Below are positions 24,114 to 36,870 of a stretch of 64,000 bases of DNA, in pieces (within the stretch, counting starts at the first letter, position 1; every line of letters starts with the position of its first letter). The stretch lies in the NCBI RefSeq assembly GCF_958979055.1, contig NC_084896.1:28395501-28459500 (forward strand), read 5' to 3'. The DNA comes from Alnus glutinosa (Eukaryota; Streptophyta; Magnoliopsida; Fagales; Betulaceae). The notes beneath the pieces were generated by a model. That model searched no databases, had not been told where the DNA came from, and was given only the letters and a program-made list of their open reading frames with translations. Made by a program: the position numbers and the translations under genes.

Positions 24114-24860
24114 CCAAGTTCCCATGGAGATTCCTAGGATAATTGCAGGAATCATAAGTATCCTCTACGGTTGTAATAGCACATTCTTGAAATCACATTT
24201 TTTCACCAAAAACCAAAAGGTAAATTCTCACTTCTATTTAACTTTCTAGATTACGAACGAACTTGAAAAATGGAAAAAGAAAAAGAAAAAAATACTCAAA
24301 TGAGAACACGCAACAAAGGTCAGCCCAGAGTGGTGAAACAAGACATTTATCAATCCCTAAAGCAACAAAATATTTAGTGAACTGTTAAAAATTACTGATA
24401 CAAAAAAAGAAAAAAAGAAAAAAGAAAAGAGCCCATAAGCTGTTACCAACCAAAAGGCACAGTGAACACAGTACATCATGAATTGCAGAGTTGAAAGAAA
24501 CGGAAGAAAGAAAAAGATTCGTCACAATCCCTAGTCGCACAAAATGAAATATATTTCAAAAAAAAAAAAAAAACCGAAGAAGATGAAGTATAAGAATTTA
24601 AAAATGACCCACCGGGATCGCACTGCTGGTAAAACTTTTCGACATCTGCAAATTCAACCCCAAAGAAACGAATTAACAAAATTTGCAAAAAAAAAAAAAA
24701 AAAAAAAAAAACGGAAACCCTCAAAGACGAAGAAGAAGAAGAAAGCGGAGAAGAGTAAGGTACCATTGGTGAGGGCCTTGATCAAACCCGCGCGTCTACC
24801 CTTGAAATCTTGGAAAACCTCCTCCACTGTTCTCGGTATCGGATGCGGTATTCCCTCCAT
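19656..24860 (-). CDS. AL6: ALFIN-LIKE PHD-finger protein (AL6 type), five exons, 253 aa
   Basis: Minus-strand exons: 24860-24764, 24645-24613, 22964-22736, 20152-20026, 19931-19656; phases agree at every junction and sum to 762 nt. The N-terminal Alfin domain (start [16 protein letters not shown]; later [45 protein letters not shown]) is followed by a variable acidic linker ([16 protein letters not shown]). The C4HC3 PHD finger comes last: [28 protein letters not shown], then CPSCSNKR. Alfin-like proteins bind H3K4me2/3 in the nucleus and act in seed, stress and phosphate responses (family knowledge). The [15 protein letters not shown] and ..[11 protein letters not shown] linker match Arabidopsis AL6 better than AL1-AL5. 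The two large introns hold repeats. The promoter region is shared with the divergent Der gene. Confidence 0.95.
20153..22735 (-). other. AL6 intron 3 (2.58 kb) with a ~140-bp direct tandem duplication
   Basis: Donor GTATGG, acceptor TTACAG, codon AG|G. It includes two copies of a block around 22077-22188 and 22218-22322, nearly identical. No other gene is seen; a short frame at 20834-21058 is noise. Confidence 0.8.
22077..22322. repeat. Tandem duplication in AL6 intron 3
   Basis: Copy 1 at about 22077-22188 and copy 2 at about 22218-22322 share the long stretch around ATAAATTATACAAAGCATGT, then AATAATAAACAAAGTCAAAT and GTTTATGTTT. There are a few substitutions and one short deletion (GGCTTTT missing in copy 2). 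Confidence 0.85.
22965..24612 (-). other. AL6 intron 2 (1.65 kb)
   Basis: Donor GTGGGT at 24612, acceptor TTTCAG ending at 22965, codon G|AG. Contains a CT/CA microsatellite at about 24074-24114. AT-rich, no gene. Confidence 0.8.
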
Positions 24861-26885
24861 TCACTATCTCTCTATCTCCGTCAGTCTGTCTCTCCGGGTC
24901 TCAATTTTCAATTCAATTCCCCAAATACAATCGGAATCCAAAAATGCTGCTATTCTTGGTTAGAATTTGAAAACCAAGCAGATTAGGGTTTCCAATTGGC
25001 CTTCCTTAGGGTTCTGCTTCTCTCAATATTCCAATTTGGGAAAGAAAAAAAAAATACAAAAAAAAAAAAAACAAAACCCCTTTTTCTATCTGCTGAAAGC
25101 CTGAAAGTCTTCGTATCAATTTGGAAATAACAACGAAGGCTGGGTTACAATGATAGGATGAGAAGAGGCCTACCCTACCTAATAAAGAGAACCCGAATCA
25201 GGGTTTCACTGCTCGCACCATTGCTTCCCTCTAATCGTTTTATTTAAGCCTTAATTGGTGGGGTCCGCTCTATCTCCATTCTCCTCTTCTTTTAGAGTCA
25301 CAGAGAGTCGTCCACAAAAATAATTATTTGGCTCCTTAAAATAAATAAATAATTAATAAAATTATAATAATATAAACTGATTTCTTTTCCTCGTCCATGT
25401 TTGACAGGAATTTTTTTTTGACTACGCTCCTCTCTTTCACGCTTCCTCAAAATTACGTCCAATCAAACTTGCTTAAGGTGCCACCTTTTCATTTTTCCAA
25501 ATAACCTCAGTCGATGGACGTTGACAAGGGTTTTTACTACAATTATTTTTTCCTTTTTTTAAAAAAAAAAAAATAATTAAATATTATTGCTTAACTTTTT
25601 CACCTTTAATATTTTATCACTTTAGTTTTCAAAAAATAAAAATTGTACTTATTTTGCATCGGGATATGTTTTAAATATTTTTTTTTAAAAAAAAAATTTA
25701 AAAATGATTTAAAAAACGTTGGTGAAATAAATGTGAAGAATAATTTACTTTTTTTAAATTTTTATTTTTTATATCATATTTAAATTAAATCACATTTTTA
25801 TCTCATAATTATTAGGATTAAATACTTTACATACATGTGGTTTAAAAATTTTATTTTTTGCCTCTTTAACTTTTTATTTTTTTCATAGATGGTACATGTT
25901 CTATAGGAAAAGACGAAGATGGTACATCCGTCTATTTTTTTATCCAAAACTTACGAATTTTCATGTTAGCGACACGTGGCACCATGTGGCCCACAACCAC
26001 TCTCATAATTTTTTATTTTTTATTTTTTAAAAAAAGAGGGCCACGTGTCGTTGACGTGAAAATCCATCAGTTTTGGACGAAAAAAATGGACGAAGGTACC
26101 ATCTCCGTCTTTTTTCATAACACAGGTACCACTTATGAAAAAAAATGAAAACTGAAGAGACAAAAAATAAAATTTTTAAATCACACGGGGTTAAAATGTA
26201 TTTAACTCTAATTATTATTTAATATGTTGTGTTTTTTTTTTTTTTTTTTTTAATCTACGTCTTTGTGGAATAATAAAATAAAGTAATAAACTGCACGTCG
26301 TCCATTGCCAGCCCGCGCTAAAACCCTCCCTGACGAAACGGTGCGTTTTAAACTCTATTTGCGGGAACGATGAGAAAACTATGAAGATGAAGGAAACTCA
26401 TTGCTGCTGATGTTTCCGTGAACTCTGGTTTTCATATTGTATTTTCAGGATAGAAAAACCCAGAAAAAGATCCCAAGCTCCGGTGCTTTTGTTCTCTGCA
26501 TCTTTATTCTCCAGTCCAGGCACAAAGAACTCTTCCAACAAAGCTGAATAGTTTCACTTGTCCAGAGGTCGCACACCATCTGTTTGATGTAAACCTTCTA
26601 TGTATTATGACTTGAAGAAAGCTTTTGGGTATTTGGATTTTAACTTTGCAAGTTGGATTTTTTCTTTGTTTAGTATAAATATTGCTGTCCCAATACTTTT
26701 TTTAAGCAATAGAAATTTAACACTCCCAATCTTTTATTATCTTATTGGTTTGCATTTTTCTTTTTCTTTTTCTTTTTCATATTGTGTTGTAGTTGAAAAA
26801 TATAATGTCTTTGGTTGCAGGGAGTGGAATTGTGTGTATATTTGTATGAATAGGAGGTGGCTATTAGAATAGCCAATTTTTGGGC
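24861..26885. promoter_or_regulatory. Shared divergent promoter region of AL6 and Der
   Basis: 2.0 kb between two start codons pointing away from each other. The AL6 leader should lie within about 24861-25200 and the Der leader within about 26340-26885. A TTGCAG|G acceptor at about 26820 suggests an intron in the Der 5' UTR. A 394-bp Mutator-like MITE sits in the middle (25815-26208). Confidence 0.5.
25815..26208. mobile_element. Mutator-like MITE, 394 bp, perfect 9-bp target duplication
   Basis: Arms of about 95 bp start GGATTAAATAC / GAGTTAAATAC (right end reversed). They share the stretch TTTAAAAATTTTATTTTTTG and then CATA(G/A).TGGTAC. TAATTATTA stands on both sides (25806-25814, 26209-26217). 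Inner arms also pair around the CCACGTGTCG/CGACACGTGG words, a G-box-like motif within the promoter interval. Confidence 0.88.
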
Positions 26886-28368
26886 ATGTCTAACTCATGG
26901 GTTCGAGCTCTTTCAGTCGGTGAGAGGCATTATGGTCTTGTTGGTCTCCTCCATAGGAGCACCTCTCGTGTGACTAACCCAATCCCAACTATCTTCAAAG
27001 AGAGAGGCCACCTTCATTCTATAGCACAGTCTCGTCATGCTATCAAGATCATATCAGGTACTAGTTCTAATGCTCGCTTCTTTTCCTTGACCATAATATT
27101 TGACAAGGTTTGCCAACTCTGTGGTTGATGATGATTTTGTTGATTTTCAGAGTCGCTATTTAGTGGTTCCTCTAGCAATAGCAACCGTAGGACATCTTCG
27201 ATTTTGAATTGCTGCAGATCAATCTTGAGCTTGCATTCGCCTAGTCTGGTTCAAGTTACGGCGGGACTTTGCACACTGACTGAAAATGAACCGTCAGATT
27301 CTGATTCATGCAATGGTGCAAGTGGCCATTTTGAAGAGTCAACTGTTGATTTTGGATCTGATGTCGATGATGATGTTACTAGAAAGAAAGTTAAAGGCGT
27401 GTATGGAAAACCAGTGGACTTCACGAAAGTTGAAGTTAATTTGCTTCCAACTGTGATAATTGTCGGGCGCCCAAACGTGGGCAAGTCAGCATTATTTAAC
27501 CGGTCTGTTTCAACTTTACTTGCTTAGCTCTCTGTTGTTGTCGTAACAATGTAAATATAGTATTCTTCAGAAGATTTTGATGCATTTGATGTCTCTTTAT
27601 ATTGTTGATATTATTTTTTTGGGGGTAAATTTTAGTTTAATTCGGAGGAGGGAGGCTCTTGTATATAACACACCCGAAGATCATGTTACTCGTGATGTAC
27701 GAGAAGGCGTTGCCAAATTAAGTGATTTGCGATTTAGAGTATTGGATTCTGCTGGCTTAGAAACAGAAGCATCTTCAGGGTCTATTCTTGACAGAACTTC
27801 AAGAATGACTGCAAATGTGCTGGCAAGGTCTCAGATTGCAGTCTTCCTGATAGATGTGAGGTCAGTTTCATGGATGATTTTCTGATTATTATTATTTTTT
27901 GTTTTGTTTTTAATGTACTAAACTCATTGAATATGAAAATATAATTTCTAAGTTTGGAGAACTCAAGGATGAACTAAGAAGAAAATGACAAAATTTAAAA
28001 AGCTTTATGTTAAATAAAGAATGATTTGATGTTGTCAAGTTACATTTGGTTCTTTTGTAGTAAGCAAGTAACCCAGGGTTATATGAGATACGTGTGTATC
28101 AATAATGCAATGCTAATATAATTTCTAAGTTGGGAGAACTCAAGGATAAATTGAGAAGAAAATGCAAAACTCAATGAGTTTTTATTTATTTATTGTTGCC
28201 AGGTTACATTTGATTGTTTTGTAGTAAGCAAGTAACCCGGGGTTATTTGCTTTATTTGAGATAAGTGTGTATCAAATAATGCAATTTTAATTTTTTTATA
28301 TGCCGTGGAAATAGGTTACTTCTGATTGACGACAGACCTGGTGACATTAGGATGTCTCTTTTTCCTTT

Positions 28369-28421
<53 letters not shown>

Positions 28422-31400
28422 CCCCCCCCCCAGGCCCCAAAACACCTTGAAATTTCAATCTCGCTATTGAAATGTATACGATACCTGGGCTGCTAGTGTG
28501 CATAATTTTGTTCTCTTTTGGCTCCTTTGATTTCCAAATTTCAATTTTTTTTTTTTTCTAAATTTTATCTTGTAATTAGAGCTGGACTTCATCCCCTTGA
28601 TATGGAGGTTGGAAGGTGGTTACGCAGACATGCTCCTGGAATGAAACCTATAGTGGCAATGAATAAATCTGAATCACTTTTTGATGGTAGTAACTCTCTT
28701 AAGGCAGCTGCTGATGAAGTCTATAGGCTAGGATTTGGGGATCCTATTGCTATATCTGCCGAGACTGGACTTGGTATGACAGAACTTTATGAAGCTCTTA
28801 AGCCTATGCTTGAAGATTATATGCTTCATGTCTTGAATGGTAAGAAAACTTCATTTTCATGTAGGATTTGTCATCCAACATTGAAAAATTTGCTCTTCTT
28901 CTATCAAGGCTTTTTCATTATTCAGACATCTTTAGAATTTAGACCTAGTATACAATCATGAGATTGAAATCTTGCATATAGTTCTTTAATTGTTTTGTTA
29001 TCTTCTTCAATTCATTTTTGATAAAAGGAGCAAACTATGTTATCATCCTATCATTAGCTAACCTTACTTCGCACTTCTACTATTCCTAGATGAAGATAAT
29101 CAGGGCAATAGCGAGGATAGTAGACCTACTGAGGTTGAGGAAAGTAAGGTGCCATTACAGTTAGCAATTGTAGGACGGCCTAATGTTGGAAAGTCAACCT
29201 TGCTAAATACATTGTTACAAGAAGAACGTGTTTTGGTGGGTCCAGAAGCTGGTTTGACAAGAGATTCAATTAGAGCTCATTTTGAATTTCAAGGGAGAAC
29301 AATATATCTGGTAAATATCATGTTTCCTCAATGTCCTCTTTTTAATTATATGATGTTGTTGCTACATTTTTTGATTCTTTTTTTTAATTTGGTTTTTCTT
29401 GTTTTATTTGTTTGTTTATTTGTTATTTTACCCTCTCTTTTTTATTGTGAGTTATTGCCACTCTTCTCTAGGCATAGGAAAGGTAAGACACACATGTTGT
29501 AGGCTTGTTGTGCCTTGGCGGGTAGTGGTTAGTCTTGTTCTTAGTTGGGTCCTTTTGTAGTTTGTTTTTGGTTTTTTCGTTTTTTGGGGCCTTGGTGTTG
29601 TGGGTTTTTACGGGTTAGCTTTGATTGTTCCTGTGTACTTAGGGATGCCTTACGCTTTCTTTAATAAAGTTTTCTTATTTATCAAAAAAAAAAAAAAAAT
29701 TAAATTAAATGATGGTGGATTTTTTGTCATGCATGGTAATGGTTTATGTCCTATTCACAAGCTATTTGTTGGCGGACTAAAAAACTCACCTACTATTGCT
29801 GTATTTCCTACCCCAAGTTTGACAGTGCTCTTAAAGCCCATACGCTGTCCTGGCAGCCACTAATTTATCTCTATGTTGAGTGGCTTAATTTGTTTTTCAC
29901 TTTTTCTTGATTTTTTCATATTAATGGTATTTTTCTTATCCAATATGAGATATTGAGCACCTGGATTTGGATTTCTAGGTCCCAGTAATACATGACCACA
30001 ATGTGCTGTATAGAGTCTGGTCACTATAATTGTTTCCAGTTATGCTTTCTAAATTGAATTTGTAATTTTTTATCTTCGAATTACTAGTACCTTGTTTGAC
30101 TTTGTTGCTTCTTTATGCAGGTTGATACCGCAGGCTGGTTGCAGAGGACAAAACAGGAGAAAGGAGCATCATCCTTGAGCATTATGCAGTCAAGAAAGAA
30201 TCTAATGAGGGCTCATGTAGTTGCTTTGGTCCTTGATGCAGAAGAGGTTTGTGTCATTCCATTAGGTTGTTCTTTCCACATTTTCTGTCATAGTGTGATG
30301 AACATGTAATTGTCATTTGACGTTGTAGATTTCTGTTAAGATGCCAAATTGCCGTTTGAGCAGGAATTTTACCGTTGATAGAGTTCTGGAAAAAACATAA
30401 CAAAATGCGGTACATTTGTTTGAGAATCCTAGATTAAATGATTCTATCTTTATTCTACTTTTGATTTTCATTAATTTTGATAAAAGGTGAAACATGAAAT
30501 ACAAAAAATAGAAGTCTAATAAATATAACTAGGGTCTTTTAAATCCAAAAAAGAAAACAAGGCTAGGGCTGTGGCAGATCTACTAGAAAACATATATTTA
30601 GTTATGGTGGGTTGTGTGCTTTTGACTGCTTGATTCTTATTTGACAGATTTTTTTTTTTTTTTTAATAAGTAATCGTAATATTATTAAAAAGCGCAAAGG
30701 CGCAACCTAGGTACACAGGAAGTACATAAGAGATATACCTATCTAGAAAAAGAAAGAGAATTAAGAAAGTCATTAAAAGTAGGCAAATTAACAAAGTTGA
30801 GAGCAGCTCTCTAGTGGAAAAGAGTATTGAGTAAGAAAGACTTTAACTTCACCACTGTCCTCTCATTGTCTTCAAAATTTTTATCATTTCTTTCCGTCCA
30901 AAGACACTACATTAAAGATAGTTAATTCATTATATTCTCGTACAATTACTCCTTGTGGAAGTAGCTCATTATTTTTGTTAAATTCTACCAGCGTACAACA
31001 TTTTGGAGCATGTGGTGTGCTTTATTTAGTTGCCGACTTCTGAACCAAAAATGATCATGTTTCATATAACGTAATACTGGAGTTCATGCTTTTGTATCCT
31101 TCCTGAGGCTATCCTGCCCAGTATGATGAAAGTTATTAGTGAATTACTATTTGTAAGCCCAGTGATGGTTTTCCACTATAGAAAATGACAATAAAATGAT
31201 ATGAATATGGTGGGAAAGTATTTCTAACCTCTTCTCAGGTTTTTTTACATGAGATATCAAACAAATTGCTGACTTCCATGTAAGACAGTAATTAAAGTAA
31301 TTGAATGATGAAAATAGCAGTTTTCACATAACCCATTCCATGTATATATGAATGTGTGTATAACACAGTATCAATGTTATAACTTGGGACATTTCTTTGC

Positions 31401-33056
31401 TGTTTCTAAGATGTCTTTTGCTATAATGTTCACACATCTGATTATCAGATTGCAAATGCTAGAAGAAGTATGACTCATGATGAAGTAGTTATAGCAAGAC
31501 GAGCAGTGGAAGAAGGGCGTGGTTTGGTTGTGATCGTGAACAAGATGGATCTTCTAAGAGGAAAAAAAAATCATACTTTATATGCGAATGTCATGGAAGC
31601 TGTTCCTCAAGAAATTCAGTCAGTGATACCCCAGGTCTGATGGCTTACGATAAAGTTACATAACTTATTGTTTAGGCCTATTATTGTTTTATCCACACAT
31701 ATGCATGTTCTACTGGAACTGATAATCAGTGCCTTTTTCTTAGCATGGTTTTTAGAAACTTGGTAAACACCACCCCCCCCAAGGTAAATCAAAATCCAAA
31801 TAAGCTTTTGCATTAAGACTGGTAGGTTCAGCATATACCTCTGAAAAATTCAGTAACTATAGCAATTCCTCTCACTCAAACTGGGCCATCGCCAAGAATA
31901 AGATGCGTTTCCAAATTTCTGACTGCTAAGATGTCTTATCATCATGATGGAATTGAACATACTTGAAACACTAGACCATGTATAGGGACAGAGACTCAAT
32001 CACATAATTTTCAGTGCCCCTGATAGTTCTATTATTATCGATGGCTCCAATTCAACCCCAGACCTCAGTCCATAATACTTTAAAGTGATTTCTGATTTAA
32101 ATGTAGCTTTGAAGTATTGGACCTTCAAGTAGATTATGTGATTTTCTTGTATTGCTACCTTTGCCTTACAGATCTGATATTAAAATTGATGATAAAGTGT
32201 TACCATTTAAGCTTCTGGAAGATGTGAACCAAAGGGCATACATGGATTGTTCAATTGGAGGATTTTGTCAGATTGGATTTGTAGATCGGGCTTAAAAGGA
32301 GGTGCATTTTAGGAAGTGCAGATACACGTGTATACACATAAACCTTACTGTTGGTTTCCCGTTTTCAGCATATTCTTCTAATAGCAAAAGAAGCAAATGT
32401 TGATGCAGAAAAATAAATTAGGACATATATATCAAGTGCTAGATATGGTGGATGAAGTTCTGTTTTTCTATATCATTCTACATAGCTTTTATGATCGATC
32501 TGTGTTTTCTTTTTAATCTACTTTTACTCTTTTGGGGAATTAACGAATGGAACCATGATCTTCAAATGATGATAAATTAGATAATTTAGCATTGAAATGA
32601 CTTCATCGGCAGGTGACAGGAATACCAGTTGTATTCATTTCAGCATTGGAGGGAAGGGGCCGGATAGCTGTCATCCGTCAGGTCGTTGATACATATGAAA
32701 AATGGTGTTTAAGATTGTCCACAGCATGTCTGAATCGTTGGTTGCGTAAGGTAATGAGCAGGCATTCTTGGAAACATCAGGCTGCACAACCCAAGATCAA
32801 GTACTTCACCCAGGTGAAGGCCCGGCCACCTACTTTTGTTGCCTTTGTGAGTGGGAAGAGACAACTCTTGGATACAGACCTCAGGTTCCTAACAAAGTCA
32901 TTGAAGGAAGACTTCGATTTGGGTGGAATTCCCATTCGGATCATGCAACGGTTGGTTTCTAGAAAAGGCGCAGACAGCACTAGCAAGGGCAGCCAATCTT
33001 CTGGCAGATTGTCTGATCAGAGGATAATGTCTGACAAGAGAGGTGTCTCTGCTTGA
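26886..33056 (+). CDS. DER: Der/EngA-family GTPase with two G domains, eight exons, 661 aa, probably organellar
   Basis: Exons: 26886-27057, 27151-27502, 27636-27860, 28580-28839, 29090-29310, 30121-30246, 31449-31634, 32613-33056; GT-AG throughout, 1986 nt in one frame. Der/EngA proteins are the only GTPases with two tandem G domains and help assemble the large ribosomal subunit. Visible: a basic/hydroxylated N-terminus without acidic residues for about 10 residues (likely transit peptide), G1 of domain 1 GRPNVGKS (163-170), DSAG, NKSE; G1 of domain 2 GRPNVGKS (365-372), DTAGW, VNKMD, and a C-terminal KH-like region. Domain 1 has the plant-specific [10 protein letters not shown] switch instead of the bacterial DxPGVTRD. 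This matches, as I recall, the At5g39960 type rather than the plastid EMB2738 (At3g12080). Organelle (mitochondrion or plastid) is inferred. Confidence 0.93.
27861..28579 (+). other. Der intron 3 with internal duplication and (CT)n-C13 tract
   Basis: Copy 1 at about 27939-28105 and copy 2 at about 28113-28280 share TAATTTCTAAGTT.GGAGAAC, TAGTAAGCAAGTAACCC and GTGTGTATCAA. (CT)n at 28371-28418 runs straight into a C tract to 28431. Confidence 0.8.
29465..29698 (+). mobile_element. 5'-truncated LINE 3' end in Der intron 5
   Basis: It ends CCTGTGTACTTAGGGATGCC, a short T/A spacer, AATAAAGTTTTCTTATTTATC and poly(A). That is the common 3' end of L1-type elements in eudicots. The target duplication was not resolved. 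Confidence 0.65.
30247..31448 (+). other. Der intron 6 with a reverse-oriented LINE end
   Basis: Donor GTTTGT, acceptor ATCAG. Includes the LINE piece at about 30648-30915; the rest is unremarkable. Confidence 0.8.
30648..30915 (-). mobile_element. LINE 3'-terminal fragment, minus strand
   Basis: The T run at 30650-30664 followed by AATAAGTAAT, then GCGCAAAGGCGCAACCTAGG and TACACAGGAAGTA, is the reverse of the L1 tail. Further in, the complement encodes pieces like FGRKEM and a W-rich stretch typical of the end of the reverse-transcriptase ORF, with stops. Confidence 0.65.
31635..32612 (+). other. Der intron 7 (0.98 kb)
   Basis: Donor GTCTGA (weak), acceptor CGGCAG, phase 0. No feature seen within. 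Confidence 0.8.
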
Positions 33057-33495
33057 CTGCAATTTTAATGAGTAGAGGAGGTAATTAAGTTTGATCCTCC
33101 AGTTTTCTCAGGAGTTTAAGGCTGGTGATGAGATGCTGAAATTAAGTAATATATATGATCTTTATGGTGGCCGGTTAATTACAGGCCTTGGTTCTTCAGT
33201 GTTGGCTTCATTTCTTTTCTTTTTCTTTTTTGGTTTAACCACCTTAATTAAAGGATTTTGTTTGTATGATTAGCCGATGTAAAATTCATGTATAGTAATA
33301 AGTGAAATGGTAATCCTGCCTTTTATTGATTTCTAAACAGTCGGATGATTTTTATATGAATGTATTTCCGGCCAAAAAAGGAAACCTAAGCTCAAAAGGG
33401 GTATTTTCTCTCCTATTAAATTTAATTCGGTGTATTAATTGCTCTGCTGTCACTTGTCAGATGAAACTTTTTGCATACTTGGATTTTTGTACGGG

Positions 33496-33539
<44 letters not shown>

Positions 33540-33785
33540 CAAACAAGGAACATAAATTTCACTAATTAACATAGATTAATTAAACTAACATAATCGGTGA
33601 AGCTGCCTACTTCCGTTTTGGTCCAAAAAGAAAAAGAAAAAACTATAAAAGAAAACAAAAAGGTTTCGACTGAATTAAAAACAAACCTCAATTTAGCCAT
33701 TCATATTAATTGGCAGTGAAATTTGTTTATGTTTGTCAAGAGTTTTGAAAATTGTTTGTCGTTTTTTGTTTTCGAAAAAGTATTA
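33057..33785. other. Der 3' UTR and spacer
   Basis: AT-rich, with T runs at 33501-33530 that look like a retroposon tail. No gene. Confidence 0.5.
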
Positions 33786-34361
33786 TATATATATATATAT
33801 ATATATATGTTTTTGGAATAGTATTTGGGGTAAAAAGTGAAGGAAAATACTTTTTTTTTTTTTTTTGAAAACTTTAACAAACATAACTAAATTTGGCCCT
33901 ATATATATTTATTCCTTTTTTTCTTTTAAAACTTGTTGTTTTTCGAAAATTTTCTTTTTCGGCAAACCACGTAAAAATCCTAGGTTTACTTTTTATTCTT
34001 GTTATTTTCCCTTCAAACTCACGTTAAACTCCAAGGGTTTTTCTCCTCTTATTCCAAAATCTCAGTGTACGTTCTTTTTTTTTTTCACAGGGAACCGATC
34101 CCTGTCCTTCGCTTCCTCTGTCCTCACTCTTTTTCTCCGCTTACTTGTCATTTCTCATATATATATATGTATATATAAATTTAATTGTTTCTTTTTTTTC
34201 TTCTTCTTATTGTTTGTTTTTAACATAGTGTTGTTCTTGTTTTTGCAGTCTATTTCAAGCGCTCTTTAAGGGCTCACATATAGATACCTTTATTCTTTCA
34301 AAAAAAGAAGAAGATACCTTTATTCTTGTCTCTGTCCTTACAACGGTATTATTCCATAATT

Positions 34362-34437
<76 letters not shown>

Positions 34438-34780
34438 TTGTATTCTGAAGAGTAAAGAGTGTTTTTGGGGTTGAAAAGACAAGGAAAATACGTTCAACTT
34501 CTTCTTCTCACAGGGAACCGATCCCTATCCTCTGCTTCCTTTGTCCTCACGCTTTTTCTCTACTTGCTTGTCCTTTCTCATATATATATATATATATATA
34601 TGCACGATTTTCTCCTGAGGAGAATCTAAATATGTTTTTTTTTTCTTCTTCTTATTGTTGGTTTCTAACATAGTTCTTGTTTTTGCATTCTCTTTCAAGC
34701 TTTTTAAGGGCTCACATATAGATACCGTTATTCTTGTTTCTGTCCTTACAACGGTATATAATATTGTCCCATAATTCGTT

Positions 34781-34837
<57 letters not shown>

Positions 34838-36126
34838 AATAGTATTTTGTATTCTGAAGAGTAAAGAGTGTTTTTGGGGTTGAAAAGAAAAGGAAAATAA
34901 ATTTTTTTTTGGAAACTTTAACAAACGTAACCAAATTTGGCCTTATATATATTTATTCTATTTTCTCTTCTAAAACTTATTGTTTTTCGGAAATTTCTTT
35001 ATTCAGCAAACCACGTCAAAATCCTAGGCTTGTTTTTTTGTTCTTGTTATTTTCCTTTCAAACTCACGCCAAACCCCGATGGGTTATTCTTCTCTTATTC
35101 CAAAATCTCGGCGTACGTTCTTTTTCTTCTTCTCACAGGGAACCGATTCCTGTCCTCCGCTTCTTCTATCCTCACTCTTTTTCTCTGCTTTCTTGTCCTT
35201 TTTCATATATATATTCTCAAAAGAAAGTTTTGGATTACATCACAGCCCCATATATATATATATATATGCACAATTTTCTCCTGCGAAGAATCTAAATTTC
35301 ATTACATGTTTGTGTGTATGTGTTTTTTTTCCCTTCTTATTGTTTGTTTCTAACATAGTGTTGTTCTTGTTTTTGTAGTTTCTTTCAAGCTCTTTAAGGG
35401 CTGACATATAAATACCTTTATTCTTGTCTCTGTCCTTACAACGGTATTGTCCCATAATTCGTTTATATTATATATATATTTGAATGGTATTTTGTATTTT
35501 GAATAGTAACAAGTGTTTTTGGGGTTGAAAAGAGAAGGAAAATACTTTTTTTTTTTTTTTGAAACTTTAACAAACGTAACCAAATTAGGCCATATATATA
35601 TTTATTCATTTTTCTCTCCTAAAACTTGCTATTTTTCAAAAATTTCCTTATTCGGCAAACCACGTCAAAATCCTAGGCTTGTTTTTTTGTTTTTGTTATT
35701 TTCCATTCAAACTTACATCAAAATCCAAGGGTTATTCTTCTCTTATTTCAAAATCCCGACGTATGTTCTTCGTCTTCTTCTCACAGGGAAATGATCCCTG
35801 ACCTTCGCTTCCTCTGTCCTGACTCTGTTTCTCTGCTTGCTTGTCATTTCTTATAAATATATATATATATATATCCTCACTCTGTTTATTTGCTTGCTTG
35901 TCATTTCTTATATATATATTCTCATAAGAAACATATATGTGTGTGTGTATATATATATTTATAGGAGAATCTAAATTTGATTGTGTTTTTTTGCTTCTTA
36001 TTGTTTGTTTCTAATATAGTATGGTTCTTGTTTTTGCAATCTCTTTCAAGCTCTTTAAGAGCTCACATATATATTAATACATTTATTCTTGTCTCTGTCC
36101 TTAGAATGGTATTGTCCCGTAATTCG

Positions 36127-36212
<86 letters not shown>

Positions 36213-36610
36213 AATGGTATTTTGTATTATGAAGAGTAAAGAGTGGAGTGTTTTTGGTGTTGAAAAGGAAGGAAAATACCATTTTTTTTTTTTTTTTGGA
36301 AACTTTAACAAACGTAACCAAATTTGGCCCTATATATATATTTATTCCTTTTTCTCTTCTAAAACTTCTTCTTGTTCGAAAATTTCATTATTCGGCAAAC
36401 CACGTAAAAATCCTAGGCTTGGTTTTTGTTCTTGTTATTTTCCCTTCAAACTCACTTGAAACCCAGAAGGTTATTATTCTCTTATTCCAAAATCTCGGTG
36501 TACGTTCTTCTTCTTCTTCTCACAGGGAACTGATCCCTGTCCTCTGCTTTTTCTGTCCACACTCTTTTTCTCAGCTTGCTTGTTCTTCCTCATATATATA
36601 TATATATATA
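33786..36610. repeat. AT-rich tandem repeat array, left part (about four and a half units)
   Basis: Units of roughly 600-740 bp repeat in the same order. Each has a TA tract, then GTGTTTTTGGGGTTGAAAAG, TTAACAAACGTAACCAAATT(T)GG, CAAACCACGT.AAAATCCTAG, CACAGGGAACCGATCCCTG, GGAGAATCTAAATTTGA and CTTTAAGGGCTCACATATA. The GGGAACCGAT landmark recurs at about 34090, 34510, 35137, 35784 and 36522. The second unit lacks about 200 bp between GGAAAATAC and the GGGAACC motif. TA tracts differ in length. No coding potential; the frames called here are TA tract or Y/I-rich noise. Confidence 0.88.
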
Positions 36611-36870
36611 TTGGAGCCAGGAATTCGAGTGACGGGAGCAAATTTTCTTTAAAAAAATAAAACTAAGCAAAAATTAATTAAAACTAACAAAAAAAAATTA
36701 TGTATACAAATTTTGTATAGGAGTTTTTTTCTCCTTTATTAATAGTGGACCAAAAAAAAAAAATCCACTGTAACCTAATTTCTTATTTTTTTTTGAAAGC
36801 TCTAATCTCATAAATTCAATTCTTACTTTATATATATATCATTGCCCCCTCGGCCCTCCCTATCCGTATA
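36611..36870. mobile_element. Degenerate MITE of the GGAGCCAG...CTCCCTCCG type
   Basis: Begins GGAGCCAGGAATTCGAGTGA and ends near GCCCCCTCGGCCCTCCCTAT. These ends are related to the complete element at 37519-37757. Exact borders are lost. Confidence 0.4.

Noticed and set aside
34354..36321. Frames with long IYIYIY or HIYIYI runs
   Set aside because: Translations of TA microsatellites, on both strands.
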